NCBI GenBank assembly: GCA_963693085.1
Contig: OY856413.1
Coordinates: 107,253,501 to 107,317,500 of the forward strand
From: Alisma plantago-aquatica
Taxonomy: Eukaryota > Streptophyta > Magnoliopsida > Alismatales > Alismataceae
Direction: 5' to 3'
Length of the DNA stretch: 64,000 bases
Shown here: positions 57,785-64,000 of the stretch, piece by piece
Layout: every line of letters starts with the position of its first letter
Position numbering within the stretch: the stretch's first letter is position 1
Translations under genes and position numbers: made by a program
Notes under the pieces: model-generated
What the model was told of the DNA's origin: nothing
The model's input: the letters and a program-made list of their open reading frames with translations, nothing else
The model's database searches: none

Positions 57785-60700
57785 TGTAAGGACCCTGACC
57801 TTTGTTTTGGGCTTACCCTATTTGCTTTGCTTGAACCTTATGTTTAGATGCTTGCTAATCACCTCAAATGGTGATTAGGTTTTGTTTGTGCTTTGTTGAG
57901 AGTTGGAGGTGCAAATTGCAAATAACCCAAGTTTTAGGGTTGATGTGCAAGTTTGACACCTTGAGAGATGTTGTTCTCTCTCCTTGCATCCTCTAGGGTT
58001 GAGAGGATGGCTTGGGCTTGTTGTTTAAGTATCTTTGGGCTTTGTTTTGCCTTGTTGAGCCTTGTTTGGGCTTTGCCTAGCTTTGTTGGGCCTTGTATCG
58101 GGCAAGGGGGAGCTTGGTGCTAGGAGCTTGGAGCTTTCTTTAGGCAGGTTACATAACTCCTAACCCTAGCTATACTACTTCTTTTTCATGTTGCATGTTT
58201 ATATGTCATCTTGATCGTCCATGTATCTTATTCGATATGTTTCTTGCCCTAGTATGTACCCTTTTATCTTGTTATATATATAGTGGTCATGTTGTTGATG
58301 GGTTCTTAGACCTTGTAGCCGAACCTTGAGTTTAGGGTTCTTTGGGAAAAACCCCTTTCTCTCCCATTTGGTTTTGAAAAGTGAGTTCGAGATCTAGTGG
58401 TGTAGGAAAAACCCCTCTCTCTTAGTTGTTGAGAGGTGAGTCTATGCTCTAGTTTCTTGGGCAATACCCTTCTCTAACCATGGATTTGAGAGGTGAGCCT
58501 TGGTTGGACATTGACTTAGTGAAGGTTGGAATCTTGACCGATAGGGGGATGATCCACCTTGTTGCCCGATATGTGATGGAGGTTGTGCAAAACCCCTCTC
58601 TCTTGGTTGTTGAGAGGTGAGCCAACTCTCTTGATCTATTAGGGTTTGATGATGGTGATCTTCAGGTTGTTGATGACCAAACCGATATGGTCCTTGTGCC
58701 TTGCATGGTGCCCTTTTGTGGTGCTTTGCATGATACCCCTCTTCTAGGGTTTTGTCTTGGGCAATATGATAAGTTGGGTTCTGTTGACCTTGTTGCTCGA
58801 TATGACCCCTTTGCCATGTTAGTGCTTGTTGGGCATTATGCATTGTTACCCAAGAAGGTTTTGGGAGTGTTGAACCTTGGATATCCCTTTGACTGACATG
58901 GTGCTTGGTAGATATCTTTGTTTTGTGCCTTGGGTGACATGGGTTGGTTTTGATGTTGCCCGATATGGTGCTTGGGTGGTGAAACCCTAGATAGATGCCT
59001 TAGTGGTGACTGATATGTAGTGCTTAACTTAGTGGAATGATATCCCTCCTTGAGCACCATGATGTAGTTGGATAGAGGTTAGTAGTGTGCTTGTTGGGCA
59101 TTATGATCTTAGCCTTGGTTGATATGGCCTTGGGTGTTATGATAATGGTGGATACCCAACATGAAACCCTAACCCTAATGGGTGATAGGGTCTTGGCCGT
59201 TAGGGCTGGTTTTGCTGCCCGACACACATCAGGTCTGGTTTCCCGATATCACCTTGCACTTGGGTGCACGATATACCCTACACATAGCTGAATGACACAA
59301 CTCTTTGATCTGGATACACGACACACTTTTGGCCTTAGTTGCACGATACACCTATGCTCCTTGGTTGCACGACATCCTTTGTGGATGGGTGCACGACTTG
59401 GTTGGCCGATATGTGTGGCTAAGTGCCCTAATCGATAGGTTTTTGGTGAGGGATGTGATCCTACCCGATATCCCTTTAGGTGAAGGATGTGCTGCCCACC
59501 ACACCTATAGTGAGGGTAGGCGGTATCTTTGGTAAGGGTTGCACCTATCTCGGAAACCCTAGTTTTGGTGAGTTTGTTATCTTGTGCCCACACCTCTATT
59601 GATGATGAATTATGAACGATAGGTTGTGACCAGTGATATGTTTGATACCTAAAGTTGGTGCTAAGTGAGATGATTAGATACATGATTATGTTCATAAGAT
59701 AAAGGCATAGTGGATGCTCGTGGTTTGATTTCAATAATGTAAATTGTCTACAAATACAACTTTGTGCTTCATGTAGTTATAATCATGAATGTTGATCCAA
59801 TCATGTACCTTCAACACTAATTGCATGATAATCTTAAAGATCTATGTTTGGTGATTCAATTATCTTTCTTAATATGCATACTAACCATGTAGGTGTATCA
59901 AATGAATTCATAGACAAGTAAGAGATATGAGGTATATGTGTTTTGGATAACACTGAATAATGATAATCCTTGATTGATGGGATAACATGTATCACCCGTA
60001 CGAGGTGACAAGGTCTGTTGACCTAATAAAGGCTTAATGCCTAGTTGAGGTGTTATCCTCTAATGTTGAGATAAGGGATTGCTATCCTATGGTGGTGATG
60101 TAAGCCTTGAGAGGCAGTGGCATTATGTGATGAGGGATTGAAATCCCATGGTAATAATGAAATTGAATGGTGTTTATGTTTTACAACTTGGTTTCCTCAA
60201 CAATCCACTTAAAATATACTAATTAATTATAGTGGAACATATCATATAGTTTTCCCTGGCCATAGATCCATCATCGTCAGTAGTTGGTGATGGTGAAATA
60301 GATTCTCCTACGGGTTAACCCGGAAGCACATATTGTTGAATATGTGTGGTTGCTCCTAGACAAAAATAGGAGGATTAGAGTGCAACTTTGGTTGTAGACT
60401 CCATAGTGTGGTTTCAGGCTCGTGGCTCAATATGAAAGAGAATGGTGAAGATGCCCATGGCTCAGGATGTGTGATAAGAGCATGGTGAATAGGCCCATGT
60501 CTCAATGATTATGGAGCACAGTGAATAGGCCCGTGTCTTGGATCACTAGTGCCGATAACTGTACCATGGTGGGCTAGGCAGAGGGTAGTCTGACCCTGTG
60601 TGGCTGCAGCCACCTAAGCATGAGACTGTGGTACAACTTGTTAAGCACTCGTGCACTGACCATGAGGTGGTGAGGTCATGGAGTCCGACTCTTCCATTGA

Positions 60701-61626
60701 CCTTGTATGGCACCGGCTTTGGGCTTCGCAGCCGATGGTTGGATTTGAGCAGTACGACACACTTCCTCAGGGCATGATGATGCGTAATCTAGCCGAATAG
60801 TATATACTGCTTAGGGAAAAACATAGAACATTGATTGAGGCCTTGCTTGTATTGTTGATTGAGTTATACCTTGCAGTTATTTGTACGATCCTTATATTTT
60901 GTGATCAGTTCTTATAAAGCTTATCTTGTCAATCATGTTTCATAAAGAATACTTGGTTATATGCTTCCTGGATATCTTGGTAAGTTTGTTAATAAAATAA
61001 GTTCTGCTCAGGATGCTGCTCTTATGATCTGCTAATTTCAGTTATCTTCTTTACCTACTTCTTCTGAAGTTTTATAGTTTTGGTGGGGAGTTATGTTTCT
61101 CACTGGGACTGTGTGTCTCACCTCATTGGTTTACAACCTTTTTAGGTGATCTTTCTAGACGTGGTGGTGGTTGTGAGGTTGCGGTCGAGCAGCAAGAAGA
61201 GAAGTAGGAGGCAAGAGATGGATATGCTGCTATTTTGGTCATTTTGTAGTAGAGTCCTAGAGTCATCCCTACACTCTCAGGTCCTCAGAGTTGTTTTGAC
61301 GATGTTTCACGATATATAGCTGATGTAGCTTTGTATATCTTGTTGTAGGCCTGATGTGGCCCATTATGTATGTATAAATAGGTGATGAACTCTGGTGCCG
61401 ACAAGACAACTGGTTCCCATAGGCTGTGGATAAATATCAAGGCTTGTAAATATTTATATAACATCTTTTCCTTGGAGGATAAGAATTTGGATGTATTAGT
61501 TTCTTGTATCTATTCTCCGCAATCAGTTTTATTTAACCCATGTTTTCGGTAATATGTGGTTTATTGTGTTTCCGCACGTTTTCGTGTGGTATCTCGTTGT
61601 CTGTGTGATGGAGGGATGTCACACCA
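57785..61626 (+). repeat. 5' LTR of Tekay-like element
   Basis: About 3.84 kb from TGTAAGGACCCTGACC to GATGTCACACCA; the exact end (61623 or 61626) is uncertain. It contains recurring short motifs: CCCCTCTCTC..GTTGAGAGGTGAG (about 58350-58625, four times), CCCGATATG (58.5-59.5 kb) and GTTGCACGAC (59.2-59.4 kb). ORFs of 60-160 codons here are chance frames in this repetitive sequence. Confidence 0.75.
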
Positions 61627-61631
61627 AGTTT

Positions 61632-61649
61632 TGGTATCAGAGCTTGAGG
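61632..61649 (+). other. primer binding site (initiator tRNA-Met)
   Basis: TGGTATCAGAGCTTGAGG follows the LTR end. Confidence 0.85.
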
Positions 61650-61756
61650 TTCGTTGAGTCTACATGGATCTAGGACTAGGGTTATGTTTGTTCTTGGGAG
61701 TATTCTAGATTTTCTTACAATAACCTTCTGCCCTCAGCGTAAGATAAAGCTTAAAG

Positions 61757-62955
61757 ATGTCTGGAAACCATGAAGAACATGCTACCGAGAGCAGTGATGC
61801 TGCATCACTTGATGGAGCAAGAGTGTAGGTACATAAAGATCAGGTGCCTGAGGTCCCCCAAATTGACCCAGCCATTCTCGAAATCCCTGCCTATTAGCAA
61901 CTTATGGGGCAGTTAATGGCTACGATGAATCTCATTGTGGAAAGGTTGCCAGTGCCTCCACCAAGAGAATAGGATCCCCATGGTGAAATTTTGGGTATTG
62001 GGAAGACCTTTGAGCGGCTTCACCGAGTCGAAGCTTCAAATTTTGCTAGGAAGACTGATCTAGCAGATCCAAATCTATGGCTGATAGGTCTTGAGAAGGC
62101 CTTCTGGATCCTTGACATCCCCAAAGTAGATAAAGTCAAGCACGCTGTCTACCTTCTAAAAGATAGTGCTGGCCACTGGTGGGCCATCGAGGAGGAGAAA
62201 TGGCCTAGTGAGGTGATCTGTTGGGAGGTTTTCTGGTGGGAGTTCATCAGCTGATACTTCCTAAAGACGTATCTGGATGAGAAGATCAACCAGTTTGAGC
62301 ATTTACACCAAGGATCGATGAGCATCATTGAGTATGAAGCCAAGTTTATGGACCTGCTGAGGTTTTGTCCTCACATGGCGACGACAGATGACGAAAGAAT
62401 CAGACGGTTTGAAAAAGGTTTGAGCGCTGAGTTGACAACACATGCTGCTACTTTGGAGAACTGAGAATGGTTCACCATGTTTGTGGAGTATGTCCGAGGG
62501 ATAGAATGGTCTATCAAGTAGAAGGGGGAGTCCATGACCAAGAAAAGGCCTACTCATTTCCCGAGACAGAGGTTTGATGGCTTCAAGAAGACAAGGTTTT
62601 CAGCACCTTCTGTGATATAAGGTTCCAATGCGCCGTCACAGTGCTCTCCGAGTAAGGAAAGAGGGAGTGGATTTATGCCATCCAAAGCCCACAGTACAAC
62701 TTCAGTGGCAGTGATAGGGCCATCTAGGCCCCAATAGAGAGACCAGTCATGTCATCTTTGTGGTCAGGTTGGGCATTTTAGGACAAATTGCCCGTAGAGA
62801 GATGTTGAATGACACAACAGCCGAGGCAAAATCAGTATGGGTCAGATAGACAACAGTCCAGTGGTAACAAAGGGCAAGGACGCGACCAAGAATCGCAAGC
62901 GGGATCGTCTGCTCAAGGAAGCAGAGGACATGGACGACAACAAGCGATGACTTGA
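61757..62955 (+). pseudogene. gag: Tekay-like gag with ten in-frame stops
   Basis: From the ATG at 61757 one frame reads through a Retrotrans_gag domain ('LADPNLWLIGLEKAFWILDI', 'KHAVYLLKDSAGHWW', 'FLKTYLDEKINQFEHLHQGS', 'EAKFMDLLRFCPHM') to the zinc knuckle 'CHLCGQVGHFRTNC' at 62750. It is broken by TAG at 61826, 61895, 61970, 62519, 62735 and 62795, TGA at 62252, 62462 and 62810, and TAA at 62618. No frameshift appears until about 62813. After the shift the Gln/Gly/Arg-rich tail continues to TGA at 62953. Confidence 0.85.
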
Positions 62956-64000
62956 TTCTATGCTATGAGACAACCGGAGGCGATAGTCAACCCGCGAGTG
63001 GTGGCAGGTCAGATGGAGTTATTTCATTCAGATTTGTCTTCTTCTTACTTTATATCTATTCTGGTTGACGTAGGTGCTACATACTCTTTTATCGCACACA
63101 CTACGCTTGATAGCTGTATTTTACCTGTTAGATGTAAGAGAGATAGTATGTTGTTAGAAACCCCTCTTGTTGGACCCACGTTGCTTCGAGCGGTGTGTCC
63201 ATCTTGTGTTTTATCCTTTTCGGGACACAATATATAAGTGAATCTTATACCACTTGATATGCATGGATTTGACGTAATCCTTGGAATGGATACCTTCTAA
63301 AAGTATAAGGTTATGTTGGAATGTGCTTCCAAGAAAGCAGTGTTTGATGACGATAGTGAGAAGTGGATCTTCCAGAGAGATAGAAAGATCCTTCCGACAT
63401 GTTTAGTATCAACTATGGTGGTAGAGAAGTTGTTGCAGTAAGGATGTAAGGCATTCTTAGCTCACATTGTGGATACCAAGACAAAAGGTACTAGCCTTGA
63501 GGAGGTGCTTATTATCTGAGAGTTTGCAGATGTGTTTCCCAATGAGTTCCCCAGTGTTCCCCCACCTCGAGAGATTGACTTTGAGATCAATCTGGTGACA
63601 GGAACACAACTACTTACTCAGACACCGTATAGGATGGCTCCCGTCGAGATGGAAGAGCTGAAGAAGTAGTTACAAGTGTTACTGGATAAAGGATTCATCA
63701 GACCGAGCACGTCATCGTGGGGTGCTCCAGTCCTATTCATTAAGAAGAAGGATGGGTCGATGCGATTGTGCATAGATTACCAACAGTTGAACAAAGTTAC
63801 GATCAAGAACAAGTACCTATTACCAAGGATAGATGATTTGTTTGATCAGTGGAGTGGTGCTATAGTGTTCTTAAAGATCGATCTACGGACTGGATATCAT
63901 CAGTTGAGGATTAAGGAAGAGGACATACCAAAGTCAACTTTTAGGATGAGGTATGGTCACTTTGAGTTCGTGGTTATGCTGTTTGGGATAACCAATGTGC
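62956..64000 (+). pseudogene. pol: Tekay-like pol: protease and start of RT
   Basis: Protease: 'ILVDVGATYSFIAHTTLD' at about 63060 (the usual D-S-G triad reads D-V-G), then 'NLIPLDMHGFDVILGMDTF'. RT: 'FADVFPNEFPSVPPPREIDF' (63521), 'TQTPYRMAPVEMEELKK', '[20 protein letters not shown]', '[10 protein letters not shown]', '[10 protein letters not shown]', '[20 protein letters not shown]' (motif A Asp present) and '[14 protein letters not shown]' at the edge. Stops at about 63230, 63298, 63439, 63518 and 63667 break it. Confidence 0.85.

Larger units (their letters stand above)
57785..64000 (+). mobile_element. Tekay/Del-type chromovirus (Ty3/gypsy), 5' part
   Basis: A long 5' LTR (57785 to about 61626), PBS (61632-61649), gag, protease and the start of RT lie on the plus strand; the element runs off the right edge. 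Order and motifs match the Tekay/Del chromovirus branch. Gag and pol carry many in-frame stops, so it is dead. It inserted into the gag of the Athila-type relic. Confidence 0.85.

Noticed and set aside
58442..59734. Several ORFs of 67-161 codons on both strands
   Set aside because: Overlapping frames in the repetitive Tekay LTR; no start context, domain or codon pattern.

Overview
This window is nuclear DNA of a land plant, most likely a flowering plant with a large, repeat-rich genome. It is AT-rich and has no bacterial gene organisation. It holds plant-type L1 LINEs, Ty1/copia and Ty3/gypsy retrotransposons, and Cassandra elements with a 5S-rRNA-derived LTR. I found no host protein-coding gene, no tRNA and no CRISPR. 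All recognisable coding sequence belongs to transposable elements, and almost all of it is broken.

Layout: 1-2220 is a 5'-truncated minus-strand LINE that runs off the left edge. It sits in a minus-strand Athila/Tat-like gypsy element (gag remnant, PBS, 5' LTR; 2221-4929). 4930-12.7 kb is old, poorly recognisable DNA with a copia pol tail and an unidentified decayed coding region (7.7-9.2 kb). From 12.7 kb to 57.8 kb an old minus-strand Athila-type gypsy element is split into six pieces. Its integrase-proximal, RNase H and RT parts lie at 12.7-13.7 and 19.5-20.1 kb. Its RT start, protease and gag lie at 54.6-57.8 kb. The splits are caused by (i) a plus-strand LINE with RNase H (13733-19503), (ii) a 34.5-kb nest built on a non-autonomous minus-strand LTR element (20081-54563, TSD GATCT), (iii) a Cassandra (54700-55535), and (iv) a hAT-like non-autonomous DNA element (55921-57079) that carries a MITE. 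From 57785 a plus-strand Tekay/Del-type chromovirus (long LTR, PBS, gag, protease, RT start) runs off the right edge.

The 34.5-kb nest is the centrepiece. The host element has LTRs of about 3.1 kb around a 3.1-kb interior. Its left LTR was hit by a full-length LINE (20913-26038) and by a nearly intact SIRE-like copia element (27431-35925). Its right LTR was hit by a Cassandra-derived element (41176-52620). That element has a Cassandra LTR at one end and an unrelated 1.7-kb LTR at the other, and was itself hit by a very young LARD-like element (41253-50426, LTRs about 3.64 and 3.71 kb). Because the two host LTRs are homologous, each is an empty-site control for insertions in the other. TSDs of 5 bp (LTR elements) or about 14-15 bp (LINEs) confirm most boundaries.

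Points most worth a second look: the two-LTR chimera; nine perfect or near-perfect CGGTCGA/TCGACCG stem-loops per half-element in the copia (LTR plus gag-pol spacer); two LINE copies sharing the same nonsense codons; a Tekay gag with ten same-frame stop codons and no frameshift; and the unidentified coding relic at 7.7-9.2 kb. All boundaries and alignments were made by eye.
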